Of a DNA stretch of 64,000 nucleotides, positions 9,310-17,791 are shown piece by piece. Numbering within the stretch: position 1 is the stretch's first letter; each line of letters opens with the position of its first letter. A model generated the notes under the pieces. The model saw only the letters and a program-made list of their open reading frames with translations. It was not told the origin of the DNA and did not search any database. The stretch comes from Streptomyces griseoluteus (GTDB lineage Bacteria > Actinomycetota > Actinomycetes > Streptomycetales > Streptomycetaceae). The stretch is taken from the NCBI GenBank assembly GCA_000717735.1, contig JOBE01000014.1, positions 79,528 to 143,527 of the forward strand, in the 5' to 3' direction. The position numbers and the translations under genes are program-made.

Positions 9310-10419
9310 ATGATCGAGGCAGTCGGCCTGACGAAGCGCTACGGCGCCAAGACGGCCGTGTACAACCTTTCCTTCCAGGTGAGGCCCGGTGTCGTCACCG
9401 GCTTCCTGGGGCCCAACGGCTCCGGCAAGTCGACCACGATGCGCATGATCCTGGGCCTCGACCAGCCCACCGCCGGACACGTGACGATCGGCGGCCACCC
9501 CTTCCGGCAGCTGCCGAACGCTCCCCGGCAGGTCGGCGCGCTCCTCGACGCCAAGGCGGTGCACGGCGGGCGGAGCGCGCGCAACCATCTGCTGTCGCTG
9601 GCGCAGCTCGCCGGCATCCCGGCGCAGCGCGTCGACGAGGTCCTCGGCGTGGTCGGCCTCCAGGACGTGGCCAGGCGGCGCTCCAACGGCTTCTCGCTCG
9701 GCATGGGCCAGCGGCTCGGCATCGCGGCGGCGCTCCTCGGCGACCCGCAGGTGCTGCTCTTCGACGAGCCGGTCAACGGCCTGGACCCGGAGGGCATCCT
9801 CTGGGTCAGGAACCTGATGAAGAAGCTGGCCTCCGAGGGCCGGACGGTCTTCGTCTCCAGCCACCTCATGAGCGAGATGGCGCTGACGGCGGACCACCTG
9901 ATCGTGATCGGCCGGGGGCAGCTGCTCGCGGACATGAGCGTCACGGACTTCATCTCGGCGAACTCCGCCGACTTCGCCCGGGTGCGGACCCCGGGGACCG
10001 AGCCGGGGCAGCGCGAGAAGCTGACGGCGGCGCTGATGGAGGCCGGCGGCCAGGTGATGTCCGAGCCGGACGGCGCGCTGCGGGTGACGGGCCTGCCGCT
10101 GCCGAGGATCAGCGACCTGGCGCACGACGCGGACGTACGGCTCTGGGAGCTGTCCCCGCACCAGGCCTCCCTCGAAGAGGCGTACATGCGTCTGACGCAG
10201 GGCGCCGTGGACTACCGCTCCACCGACGACAAGCTCGCGCACCTCCAGCCGCCCGTGCAGCACCCGGGGCAGCCTGGGTACGGGATGCCGCCCCAGCCGC
10301 CGGTGGTCCAGGACGTGCCGCAGCAGGGCTGGTACGCCCCGCCGCCGCCCGGACAGAACCCGTACACCTCCCCGCAGCAGCAGCCTCAGCCGAGCGACAC
10401 CCCCAAGGACGCCCGATGA
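9310..10419 (+). CDS. ABC transporter ATP-binding protein (second pair)
   Basis: 369 residues and a clear paralogue of the ATPase at 7233. Walker A is GPNGSGKST, the signature FSLGMGQ, Walker B VLLFDEP and the switch SSH. After residue 305 it carries a Pro/Gln/Tyr-rich tail of about 65 residues that the first paralogue lacks. The ATG at 9310 (MIEAVGLTKRYG) aligns with its paralogue's start. An upstream in-frame extension has no family similarity. The stop overlaps the permease start in ATGA. Unlike its paralogue, it has uniform high-GC codon use. Confidence 0.94.
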   Translation: MIEAVGLTKRYGAKTAVYNLSFQVRPGVVTGFLGPNGSGKSTTMRMILGLDQPTAGHVTIGGHPFRQLPNAPRQVGALLDAKAVHGGRSARNHLLSLAQLAGIPAQRVDEVLGVVGLQDVARRRSNGFSLGMGQRLGIAAALLGDPQVLLFDEPVNGLDPEGILWVRNLMKKLASEGRTVFVSSHLMSEMALTADHLIVIGRGQLLADMSVTDFISANSADFARVRTPGTEPGQREKLTAALMEAGGQVMSEPDGALRVTGLPLPRISDLAHDADVRLWELSPHQASLEEAYMRLTQGAVDYRSTDDKLAHLQPPVQHPGQPGYGMPPQPPVVQDVPQQGWYAPPPPGQNPYTSPQQQPQPSDTPKDAR

Positions 10420-11246
10420 CCGCCCCCGCTCCGTACCACCACGCCCCGCAGGGCTACGTCTCCCCCATCCCGGTGCGCCGGGCGCACCTCGGTGACGCGC
10501 TGGCCTCCGAGTGGACGAAGATCCGCTCGGTGCGGTCGACGATGTGGACGCTGGGAGTGACGATCCTGCTCATGGTCGGCATCGGCCTGGGCGTGGCGGC
10601 GATCGCCGCGGCCTCCGAGGCGCCGATGGGCGACGAGGCCGCGCTCGGCTTCGGCTTCTTCGGGATGCTGCCCGCCTCGATCTGCGTGATCACCCTCGGG
10701 GTGCTGACGATCTCCTCCGAGTACGGCACGGGCATGATCCGCACGACCCTGACGGCCTGCCCCAGCCGGGCCCGGGTGCTCACGGCGAAGGCCGTCGTCT
10801 TCTTCCTGCTGGTCTTCTCGCTCACCACGGTGATCGCCGCGCTCGTGGCCGTGGCACAGGTCTCCATCGTCGACGCGGCGGAGCCGACGGCCATGGAGTG
10901 GCTGCGGGCGACGATCGGCGCGGGCGCCTATCTGGCGCTGCTCGGACTGCTGTCGATGGCGGTCGGCACCCTCGTCCGGCACTCGGCGGGCGCGATCACC
11001 GTGATGATCGGTGTGCTGCTGCTGCCGCTGGTGGCGGCGATGTTCATGTTCTCCGAGTCGCTCAGGTCGGTGCAGCAGTTCCTGCTGACGTACTCGATCC
11101 CCTCGCAGATGATCTCCCTGTACAGCGACGCCGCCCCGTTCGGCGAGGACGGCCCGGCGGGCTGGGAGCCGCTGCTGATCATGTTCGCGTGCACGGCGGT
11201 GGTGTTCGCCGGCGCGTTCGCCCTGCTGAACAAGCGGGACGTGTAG
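10416..11246 (+). CDS. ABC-2 type transporter permease (second pair)
   Basis: 276 residues. A 30-residue hydrophilic N-terminus leads to ASEWTKIRSVRSTMWTLG, then six hydrophobic segments with SSEYGTGMIRTTL after the second, matching the permease at 8228. The start codon overlaps the stop of its ATPase by four bases (ATGA), indicating translational coupling. The two cassettes presumably arose by duplication. No substrate can be assigned from sequence. Confidence 0.94.
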   Translation: MTAPAPYHHAPQGYVSPIPVRRAHLGDALASEWTKIRSVRSTMWTLGVTILLMVGIGLGVAAIAAASEAPMGDEAALGFGFFGMLPASICVITLGVLTISSEYGTGMIRTTLTACPSRARVLTAKAVVFFLLVFSLTTVIAALVAVAQVSIVDAAEPTAMEWLRATIGAGAYLALLGLLSMAVGTLVRHSAGAITVMIGVLLLPLVAAMFMFSESLRSVQQFLLTYSIPSQMISLYSDAAPFGEDGPAGWEPLLIMFACTAVVFAGAFALLNKRDV

Positions 11247-11252
11247 CCGCCC

Positions 11253-11591
11253 TCAGTACTTCGGCGCGTTCCGGGACCGCTGCACCCTGCTGGTGCGGCG
11301 GTCCTTCGCGTTCCAGCACGCCTTGTGCCAGTGGCGCCGGTCGTCCACTCCGCCGTACTCGGGCCAGGCGACGACGTGCGGGGCTCCGCCCGGGATCTCC
11401 TGGTCGCAGCCGGGGCAGCGGTAGCGCTTGCCGGGTGAGCTCGCCCCGGCGACGAGGCGTACGTACCACTCCTCGCCCTGCCAGGTCTCCGTGCGCTGTA
11501 CGCCGCCGTACCGGTCGCCGTGGTCGCCCCGTTGCTGCTGTTCGGGCTTCTCGCCGCCTCGGGAGCGGTTGTGGCGCGGGGACACGGGCAC
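11253..11591 (-). CDS. conserved hypothetical protein with Cys/His metal-site pattern
   Basis: 112 residues, hydrophilic and without a signal peptide. The second half has C59-x2-C62 (CPGCDQ), His72, and H87-x-H89-x2-C92 (HWHKACW), a spacing that suggests a zinc site. The C-terminus (KDRRTSRVQRSRNAPKY) is strongly basic, so nucleic-acid binding is possible. Similar small proteins in Streptomyces are sometimes called ATP/GTP-binding, but I see no P-loop. It is convergent with the permease, with only six bases between the stops. Function unknown. Confidence 0.8.
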   Translation of the reverse strand: MPVSPRHNRSRGGEKPEQQQRGDHGDRYGGVQRTETWQGEEWYVRLVAGASSPGKRYRCPGCDQEIPGGAPHVVAWPEYGGVDDRRHWHKACWNAKDRRTSRVQRSRNAPKY

Positions 11592-11782
11592 ACCTCACTG
11601 GGTCTGGGAACACGGACCGTCTTCCAAGCCTACGGGCCGTGACGCGGTGCCCCGGGCCCCCTCCGGGACGGCTTAGCCGAAAATCGCAAGAACTTCATGA
11701 ACGGCCGTTGCCTTTGGCACGTGTCAGACGTTGTTGCCAGTGCGAGGGGAGATACGCGTCGGCCGCAAGGAGGCAGAAGGCG

Positions 11783-12817
11783 ATGCGCGTGGGTACGTTC
11801 GTTCTGGCCGCCCAGTTCCCGGGCCAGGGACAGGGTGAGGCGCTGCACCGGGCGGTGCGGACCGCCGAGGTCGCCGAGGAGGCGGGGCTCGACTCGGTCT
11901 GGCTGGCCGAGCACCATTTCGTGCCGTACGGGGTCTGCCCGTCGGCCGTGACACTGGCCGCGCTGCTCCTGGGCCGCACCCGGCGACTGCGGGTGGGCAC
12001 GGCGGTGAGCGTGCTGCCGACCGTCCATCCGGTCTCCCTGGGTGAGCAGGCGGCGCTGCTGCACCTCACCTCGGGCGGCAGGTTCACCCTGGGGGTGGGC
12101 AGGGGCGGTCCCTGGGTCGACCTGGAGGTGTTCGGCGCGGGTCTCGACGCGTACGAGAACGGGTTCCCCGAATCGCTCGATCTGCTGCTGCGCTGGCTCA
12201 CCGAGCCGCGCGTCGGCGCCGAGGGCGAACGATTCTCCTTCCGCGAGGTCGCGGTGGTGCCCCGTCCCGACGAGCTGATCGGCGGGGACCCGTCGCCCGA
12301 GGTCGTGGTGGCCTGCACCTCGCCGAAGAGCGTGCGACTCGCAGCGGAGCGCGGTCTCCCGATGTTGCTCGGCATGCACTGCGGTGACGAGAACAAGGCC
12401 GAGATGGTCGCGGCCTGGACGCGGTACGCGCGGGAGGCCGGGCGGAATCCCGACGACATCGCGCGGATCGGGTCCTGCCACGTCTCGGCGGGGGTGACGC
12501 AGCTCGCGGACCGGGGGGCGGACGCGGCGGAGGCGCTGGTGAAGGCGATGCCGGGCTGGCTGAAGCAGGGTCTCGACGCGCATGTCACGGTCGACGGCCG
12601 GCTCCGGTCGATGCGGGACCCCGTGGCGTACACGGAGCTGCTGTGCGGTCTGCATCCGGTGGGCACGCCCCGGCGGGCCGCGGACCGGCTGGCGGCGACG
12701 GCGGAGCGTACGGGCATCACGCGCTTCGCCCTGCTCGCCGAGGGCTCGGGCGACCTCGCGGCGACCGAGGAGAACGTCCGGCGGCTCGGCGCGGAGGTGC
12801 TGCCGCTCCTGGTGTGA
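11783..12817 (+). CDS. LLM-class (luciferase-like) flavin/F420-dependent oxidoreductase
   Basis: 344 residues forming a luciferase-like TIM barrel. Visible landmarks are MRVGTFVLAAQF, the AEHHFVPYG segment, the GRTRRLRVGTAVSVLP strand and GGRFTLGVGRGG. The start at 11783 has AAGGAGG nine bases upstream, which decides it over longer readings. Family members use FMN or coenzyme F420 to oxidise or reduce small substrates; which applies here cannot be read from sequence. It is a single-gene unit ending before a large palindrome. Confidence 0.88.
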   Translation: MRVGTFVLAAQFPGQGQGEALHRAVRTAEVAEEAGLDSVWLAEHHFVPYGVCPSAVTLAALLLGRTRRLRVGTAVSVLPTVHPVSLGEQAALLHLTSGGRFTLGVGRGGPWVDLEVFGAGLDAYENGFPESLDLLLRWLTEPRVGAEGERFSFREVAVVPRPDELIGGDPSPEVVVACTSPKSVRLAAERGLPMLLGMHCGDENKAEMVAAWTRYAREAGRNPDDIARIGSCHVSAGVTQLADRGADAAEALVKAMPGWLKQGLDAHVTVDGRLRSMRDPVAYTELLCGLHPVGTPRRAADRLAATAERTGITRFALLAEGSGDLAATEENVRRLGAEVLPLLV

Positions 12818-12874
12818 GGCGGACCGTGAGGCCGTGTGAGAGGCCCGTCCGGGAGGGCTTTCAGGGCCGGGACC

Positions 12875-12957
12875 GTGCCGCCGCTCCGGCATCGCTGCGT
12901 GGTCGACGCGTGTCGGCACGCGTCGACCACGTCTCCCGCGACGCGGAGCGGCGGCAC
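12875..12957. terminator. large two-tier palindrome between convergent genes
   Basis: The outer arms GTGCCGCCGCTCCG (12875-12888) and CGGAGCGGCGGCAC (12944-12957) are perfectly complementary. Inside them GTGGTCGACGCGTG (12899-12912) pairs perfectly with CACGCGTCGACCAC (12917-12930) around a TCGG loop. An internal bubble of about 10-13 bases separates the two 14-bp stems. It sits between the stops of the LLM oxidoreductase (+) and the gene at 12964 (-), so it is most simply a bidirectional terminator, though no T-tract follows. Confidence 0.75.
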
Positions 12958-12963
12958 CATGTC

Positions 12964-13356
12964 TCAGCAGTCGCGCAGTGTCGGCGACTGGTTCAGCAGC
13001 TGCCCCCGTACGGACGTGAAGCGGGCGAGCCGCTCGTCCACCGCCGGGTCCAGCGGGAACACCGCCACGCGGTGGCAGTTCTGGAAGGCGAGACGCACCC
13101 CGAAATGCCGCTGCAGCGCACCACGAATGGCGTCGCTGGCGAGCGCGCGCAGCAGCTGACCACGTGCCTGCTCATTCGGCGGCGGCGTCTGGTTGTCGGC
13201 GAACTCTCCGCCGTCGACCTTCAGCTGGGCCACCAGAGAACTGATCATCTCCCATGCGTAGGGCAGGGAGGTCCGGACGCAGTCGACGAAGTCGGCTTCG
13301 TCGACCTCGCCTCGCTCGGCCTGTTCCAACAGTGCCGGTGAGACGTCGAGCGACAT
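12964..13356 (-). CDS. SCO5389-family conserved protein
   Basis: 130 residues, soluble, starting MSLDVSPALLEQAERGEVDE with GAGGAG well spaced before the ATG at 13356. It contains a short acidic helix-rich N-terminus, a Pro/Asn linker (NQTPPPNEQ) and a C-terminal region with NCHRVAVFPLD. I recognise it as the family called SCO5389 in Streptomyces, adjacent to nucS; no biochemical function is known to me. It is divergent from nucS. Confidence 0.85.
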   Translation of the reverse strand: MSLDVSPALLEQAERGEVDEADFVDCVRTSLPYAWEMISSLVAQLKVDGGEFADNQTPPPNEQARGQLLRALASDAIRGALQRHFGVRLAFQNCHRVAVFPLDPAVDERLARFTSVRGQLLNQSPTLRDC

Positions 13357-13371
13357 GGGTTCTCCTCTCGC

Positions 13372-13389
13372 GACCCCGCGGACGGGGTC
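13372..13389 (-). promoter_or_regulatory. short hairpin in the 5' leader of the SCO5389-family gene
   Basis: GACCCCG and CGGGGTC pair across a CGGA loop (7 bp) starting 16 bases upstream of the ATG, just before the ribosome-binding site. It could modulate translation; this is inference only. Confidence 0.4.
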
Positions 13390-13591
13390 TTGCGGGCAGG
13401 GCGAGGACCGGTCGGCCGAACACGCAGCGTGCGCGGACGACGACCTCCAGCTTCCACGGTAAGCGCGCGGTCCTGCCCGCACCAGGAGATTGGGAACACA
13501 ACCGGCTGATAACCGACGGGTGTTCGGCTCAGGATCATGCCCCGGCGCCCTCCGGCCGATGCCCGAATCGCGCGGAAGAGCGCCCGTCTTG

Positions 13592-13597
13592 TAGCGT
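13592..13597 (+). promoter_or_regulatory. possible -10 box of a leaderless nucS promoter
   Basis: TAGCGT ends eight bases before the nucS ATG, and there is no Shine-Dalgarno. This spacing puts the transcription start at or next to the start codon. No convincing -35 is visible. Confidence 0.35.
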
Positions 13598-13605
13598 TGC
13601 GGACC

Positions 13606-14277
13606 ATGCGTCTCGTCATTGCCCGTTGCTCCGTGGACTACGCGGGCCGGCTCACGGCCCACCTGCCCTCCGCGCCCCGTCTGATCCTCGTCAAGGCAGA
13701 CGGAAGCGTCTCCATCCACGCGGACGACCGGGCGTACAAACCGCTCAACTGGATGTCGCCGCCGTGCACGCTCAAGGAGGGTGCCGACGGTGAGGCGGGC
13801 ATCTGGACCGTGATCAACAAAGCGGGCGAGAAACTGATCATCACGATGGAGGAGATCCTCCACGACTCCTCGCACGAGCTGGGTGTGGACCCGGGTCTCA
13901 TCAAGGACGGCGTAGAGGCGCACCTGCAGGAGCTCCTCGCCGACCGCATCGAGACCCTCGGCGAGGGGTACACCCTGATCCGCCGCGAGTACCCGACCGC
14001 CATCGGCCCGGTGGACATCCTGTGCCGGGACTCGGACGGCGCGACGGTCGCGGTGGAGATCAAGCGGCGCGGCGAGATCGACGGCGTCGAGCAGCTGACC
14101 CGCTACCTGGAGCTGCTCAACCGCGATCCGCATCTGGCGCCGGTGCGGGGCGTCTTCGCGGCGCAGGAGATCAAGCCCCAGGCGCGGGTGCTCGCGACGG
14201 ACCGCGGCATCGGCTGCGTGGTCCTGGACTACAACGCGATGCGCGGCATCGAGGACGACAAGCTGCGGCTGTTCTGA
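13606..14277 (+). CDS. nucS: NucS/EndoMS mismatch-specific endonuclease
   Basis: 223 residues, the normal length. It has an N-terminal dimerisation/DNA-binding domain (about 1-110) and a C-terminal RecB-like nuclease domain (about 120-223) with Asp137 (GPVDIL), Glu151 and Lys153 (VEIKRRG) as catalytic residues. The C-terminus LRLF matches the beta-clamp-binding end known for actinobacterial NucS. This is the non-canonical mismatch repair nuclease of actinobacteria lacking MutS/MutL. The ATG at 13606 begins the conserved MRLVIARC; longer readings add non-homologous residues. Confidence 0.96.
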   Translation: MRLVIARCSVDYAGRLTAHLPSAPRLILVKADGSVSIHADDRAYKPLNWMSPPCTLKEGADGEAGIWTVINKAGEKLIITMEEILHDSSHELGVDPGLIKDGVEAHLQELLADRIETLGEGYTLIRREYPTAIGPVDILCRDSDGATVAVEIKRRGEIDGVEQLTRYLELLNRDPHLAPVRGVFAAQEIKPQARVLATDRGIGCVVLDYNAMRGIEDDKLRLF

Positions 14278-14282
14278 GCGGT

Positions 14283-14334
14283 GTACGACGACGGCCCCGG
14301 GTGCGGTGGAACGCACCCGGGGCCGTCGTCGTAC
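14283..14334. terminator. 23-bp perfect hairpin between nucS and the convergent ATPase
   Basis: The left arm 14283-14305 (starting GTACGACGACGG) is perfectly complementary to 14312-14334, with a GTGGAA loop. It begins six bases after the nucS stop and ends 31 bases from the stop of the minus-strand gene, so it is a likely bidirectional terminator. Confidence 0.92.
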
Positions 14335-14365
14335 CCGTCGGTCGTACGCCGTCGGGGCAGGTCCG

Positions 14366-17038
14366 TCAGGCGGGCGTCTCCGCGCTCGTGGAGTCGGCCG
14401 GGGCGGTCGGGGCGCCGAGGGTCGAGGAGGCGGAGTCGCTGGGGCCGCTCTCCTCGGTCGTCGAGCTGCTCGGGCTCGGCGTGCTCGTCTCGCTGCTGGT
14501 CGAGGGCGTCGGCGTCGGTGAGGTGGTGGTCGTCGGGGGTTTCGGCGAGGTGGTCGTCGGCGCCGGGCGCGTGGTCGTCGGGCGCGGCCCGCTCGTCGTG
14601 GTGGGAGCCGTCGGCGGCTCCGTGGTCCCCGTGGGGGACGTCGTCGCCGTCGGGGAGTCCGACGGCGTCGACGAGCCGGTGGCGCCGGGGCTCGTGGAGG
14701 AGGACGGCGACGCGCTCCCGGATCCGGACGGGCTCGGGGAGCCGGAGTGGGTGGGGTCGCCGGTCTCGCCCGGCTTCCCCGCCTCGCCCTCGGCCGGCGG
14801 CTCCTCGCCGTCCGTGCCGTCCGCACCGTCGTCGACGGGGTCATCGGTCGCGGTGCTGTCGGAGGTGACGCGGTCGACGGCCGGGTCGTCGCCGCTGCCG
14901 GAGGTGGCCCCGAGGGTCACCACGGTGCCGAGGACGGCGACGAGGAGCGCGCCCGCGCCGACGGCGGCGAGGTTGCGGCGCGCGCCGGTGAGGATGCCGC
15001 TCTTGAGGCTGCGGCGGCCGTCGCCGTGGTCGGTGTCGGGGCGGGTGACGAGCGTCGGGCCCTTGTCGGCGAAGTCGGGGAACGCGAACGCCGGCACGGC
15101 AGCGGCCTCGGTCTGCCCCACCGGGCCGACCGGCGGAGCGGTCTGTACCGGCCCGAGCGGCAGGGCGGCCGTGACGGCTTCCCTGCCCTGGCGTGCGGCC
15201 GGGCCGCGCAGGGCCGGGGTGCCGCGGGGCGGCGAGACGGGCCCCTCGGCGCGGGCGCCGGCCGGGGCGCCGTGGTCTCCCGCGAGGTCGGCGACGAGGG
15301 CGAGCGCCCGGCGGCCGGCGACGGTGCCGCGCTTGTCGGCGAGCACCCCGCGCATGCCGATGGAGGCCTCCAGCTCTGCGCGGGCCCGCTCCAGGTTGCC
15401 GGTGCAGAGGGCGAGGACACCGAGCTCGTGGTGGAAGTAGGCCTCCTCGGCGACCTCTCCGGTGAGCCGGGCGGCCTCCTGCCCGGCGCGCAGGGCGCGT
15501 TCCCAGGCGCCCCAGTGCAGTCCCGCGGCGAAGGCGGGGGCGGCGGCGCGGGCGAGCAGGACGGCGGTGGCGCGGTGTTCGGCGGTCACCTCCGCGTCGG
15601 CCGCGGGGGCGGTCCCCGAACCGACGCAGACGGCCAGGGCGGCGAGGAGGGCGTCGGACTCGGCGGCGGCCCGCTCCGGGGTGACGGACGGGTGGGTCGT
15701 CCACCAGGCGTAGTGCTGGGCGACGGTGTGGGCGCGGTCGGCGGCCTCGGTCCCGTACCCCTGGGCGAGCAACTGGGTGAGGACACCGACGGCGAGCCGG
15801 TAGCGGGGGCCGACCGGGGAGAGCAGGCCGCAGGCCATCAGCTCGCCGAGGGCCGCGTCGGCGTGGGTGTCGCCGACCAGGGCCGGCAGATGGGCCTGGT
15901 GCGGGACCTCGCCGCCGAGGGCGACGGCGAAGCGCAGGGTGGTCTGGGCGGACCGGCTGAGCCGGGAGGCGAGCAGAGCTGCGGGCGCGGCGCCCTCGCC
16001 GAGGCTGGGGAGCGGTATCTCGCGCAGTTCGACGTCGTGGTCCTCGACTCCGTCGAAGGCCGCTGCGGCGACGGCGGCCACCGCGGCGGGGTCGGCGGGC
16101 CCGAAGGCCTCTTCGAGGGCGCCGAAGGCGTCGAACTCGGCCGGGGTGACGCGGAGCCGGTCGCGCTGCCGGAGCAGTGCCCCGGCCTGGACGAACCGCA
16201 GCGGCAGGCCCTCGGACTCGAACCACAGGTCGCCGGCCCAGTTGGCCTCGTCGTCGGTGAGGGTACGTCCCGCGGCGCTCTCCAGGAGCTTCAGGGCGGC
16301 GCCGCGGCCGAGGCCCGCGAGGTGGAGCTCCTCGACGTGGGCTTCGGGTGAGGGCGCCGGGACGTCGGGTCCCGCGGCGAGGAGGAAGGCGCATTCGGGG
16401 GCGGCGGCGAGGAGCTCGTCGAGGGCGGCGCCGCCGAACTCCAGGTCGTCGACGACGACGACGGCGCCGACGTCGCGGAGCCGGTCGGGGATTTCGGCGC
16501 GGCCGGGCCGGTGCTCGGGGGCGTACCGGACGGCGGCGAAGAGCTCGTGGAGGAGTTCGGCCGGGGTGCGGTGGTGGCCGGACAGCCGGACGACTCCGTC
16601 GGGGGCGAGGCCCGCGCAGTCGGCGGCGACGGCGTCGAGGAGGGCGGTGCGGCCGGATCCGGCGGGGCCGGTGAGGCGCGCGGAGCGGCCGCGGCCGAGG
16701 ATGGCGGCGAGGCGCTCGCGCTCCTCCTGGCGTTCGAGGAGGGGCAGCGCGGGCGCGGCCGGGCCGGGCGGGACGGCCGGGGCGGCGGCGCGGGCGGCCT
16801 CGGCGCGCTCCTCGGGGGTACGGGGGCGGGGGGCGGCGGATTCCTGTCCTGGCGGGCAGGGCTCGATCTCGCTGCCGTCCACGGGGTTGACGGTGACGAG
16901 CAGGTCGCCGGAGAGGATCCGGACGACGCGGGCACGCGCGGGTGCGGGCGCGGATGCGGGCGTGCCGCGTCCCTGGCGGGCGCCTTCGCCCTCGGAGTCG
17001 TGTCCGTACTCCTCCGGCCCCCGGTTGATCGGGTCCAT
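14366..17038 (-). CDS. membrane-anchored P-loop ATPase with Ser/Thr/Pro tail
   Basis: 890 residues. A disordered N-terminus of about 90 residues leads to an NTPase domain with Walker A GPAGSGRTALLDA (near residue 130), a Walker-B-like strand VGAVVVVDDLEF, and the degraded-STAND layout of LuxR/AfsR-type ATPases. An alpha-helical TPR-like region follows (roughly 430-600). One hydrophobic segment (AVGAGALLVAVLGTVVTLGA, near 705-725) precedes an extracellular Asp/Glu then Ser/Thr/Pro tail of about 160 residues. The ATG at 17038 follows GGGGG; an in-frame TTG 15 bases upstream is less likely. A sensor or signalling ATPase anchored by its C-terminus is plausible, but the role is unknown. Confidence 0.8.
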   Translation of the reverse strand: MDPINRGPEEYGHDSEGEGARQGRGTPASAPAPARARVVRILSGDLLVTVNPVDGSEIEPCPPGQESAAPRPRTPEERAEAARAAAPAVPPGPAAPALPLLERQEERERLAAILGRGRSARLTGPAGSGRTALLDAVAADCAGLAPDGVVRLSGHHRTPAELLHELFAAVRYAPEHRPGRAEIPDRLRDVGAVVVVDDLEFGGAALDELLAAAPECAFLLAAGPDVPAPSPEAHVEELHLAGLGRGAALKLLESAAGRTLTDDEANWAGDLWFESEGLPLRFVQAGALLRQRDRLRVTPAEFDAFGALEEAFGPADPAAVAAVAAAAFDGVEDHDVELREIPLPSLGEGAAPAALLASRLSRSAQTTLRFAVALGGEVPHQAHLPALVGDTHADAALGELMACGLLSPVGPRYRLAVGVLTQLLAQGYGTEAADRAHTVAQHYAWWTTHPSVTPERAAAESDALLAALAVCVGSGTAPAADAEVTAEHRATAVLLARAAAPAFAAGLHWGAWERALRAGQEAARLTGEVAEEAYFHHELGVLALCTGNLERARAELEASIGMRGVLADKRGTVAGRRALALVADLAGDHGAPAGARAEGPVSPPRGTPALRGPAARQGREAVTAALPLGPVQTAPPVGPVGQTEAAAVPAFAFPDFADKGPTLVTRPDTDHGDGRRSLKSGILTGARRNLAAVGAGALLVAVLGTVVTLGATSGSGDDPAVDRVTSDSTATDDPVDDGADGTDGEEPPAEGEAGKPGETGDPTHSGSPSPSGSGSASPSSSTSPGATGSSTPSDSPTATTSPTGTTEPPTAPTTTSGPRPTTTRPAPTTTSPKPPTTTTSPTPTPSTSSETSTPSPSSSTTEESGPSDSASSTLGAPTAPADSTSAETPA

Positions 17039-17203
17039 GGTCCAAGCCCCCAAGAAGCGGTGTCCGGTGCCCGCCGGGTGGTTCCGTCAATGTGCAGGCG
17101 ACCGAACCCTAGACCGTGGTCAGGCGCCCGGGAACAGGTGGGGTGCCCCGGAGACCAAGACGTCATGGTCTTGTGAGGATTGAGCGTGACGCCTGGTTCA
17201 CAC

Positions 17204-17309
17204 AGCGGCTTCACACGCCCGCACCCGTGCAGCGGCTTCACACGCCCACACCCGTGCAGCGGCTTCACACGCCCGCACCCGTACGGCTGCCTCACGCCCG
17301 CACCCGTGC
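17204..17309. repeat. 27-bp minisatellite, about four units
   Basis: The unit AGCGGCTTCACACGCCC, continuing GCACCCGTGC, begins at 17204, 17231 and 17258, with a degenerate 25-base unit at 17285-17309. It occupies the 303-base gap between the STAS gene stop (17342) and the ATPase start (17038), both read on the minus strand. I see no gene in this gap. Confidence 0.92.
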
Positions 17310-17341
17310 GGGCACCGCCGGGTCCGCCACCTCGAGGTCCG

Positions 17342-17665
17342 TCAGACCCGGGGCAGGGACTCCAGGGCGAGGCCGCCCTCGATGGCGAGGATGCGGTGCA
17401 GCCGGGTGGCGACGAGCAGCCGCTGCATCTGGGGCGGCACCCCGCGCAGCACGAGGCGCCTGCCGCAGCGGCCGGCCCGTCGGTGAGCGCCCATGATCAC
17501 GCCGAGTCCGGTCGCGTCCCAGGAGTCGAGGCCGGTCAGGTCGAGCACCAGGTCGCCGACGCCGTCGTCGACCGCCGAGTGCAGGACCGTACGGGCGTCC
17601 GCCGCGCTGCGGACGTCGAGGCGGCCCCCGACGACCAGCTCGACGTGGTCGCCCCTGATATGCAT
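17342..17665 (-). CDS. STAS-domain anti-anti-sigma-type protein lacking the phospho-serine
   Basis: 107 residues, a minimal STAS domain like SpoIIAA/RsbV. Members bind an anti-sigma kinase when unphosphorylated and release the sigma factor. The signature loop reads D50-A51-T52-G53-L54-G55, so the serine phosphorylated in SpoIIAA/RsbV is Ala51, with a threonine next to it. GGGGAG seven bases before the ATG at 17665 supports the start. There is no neighbouring anti-sigma or sigma gene, so its partner is unknown. Confidence 0.9.
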   Translation of the reverse strand: MHIRGDHVELVVGGRLDVRSAADARTVLHSAVDDGVGDLVLDLTGLDSWDATGLGVIMGAHRRAGRCGRRLVLRGVPPQMQRLLVATRLHRILAIEGGLALESLPRV

Positions 17666-17755
17666 ATGTGCTCCCCGAGAGTGCTCCGTCTTCGCAACAA
17701 CTGACTGCCGTGACAGCAGAAGCGTTGCGCCTTGTCAGCGAACCGGTACCTGAAT

Positions 17756-17771
17756 TCACCCCACGGGGTGA
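17756..17771. promoter_or_regulatory. 16-bp perfect palindrome upstream of the STAS gene
   Basis: TCACCCC and GGGGTGA flank an AC centre. The two-base spacer is too short for a stable RNA loop at full pairing, so a DNA-binding site is as likely as a terminator stem for the dehydrogenase ending at 17792. It lies 91 bases upstream of the STAS start. Confidence 0.4.
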
Positions 17772-17791
17772 GGCGGGGTGGCGGGTCCGGC

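Noticed and set aside
14747..16351. Long plus-strand open frames antisense to the P-loop ATPase gene
   Set aside because: Composition is Gly/Ala/Glu-rich shadow coding; the minus-strand frame has a P-loop, a membrane helix and a sensible start.
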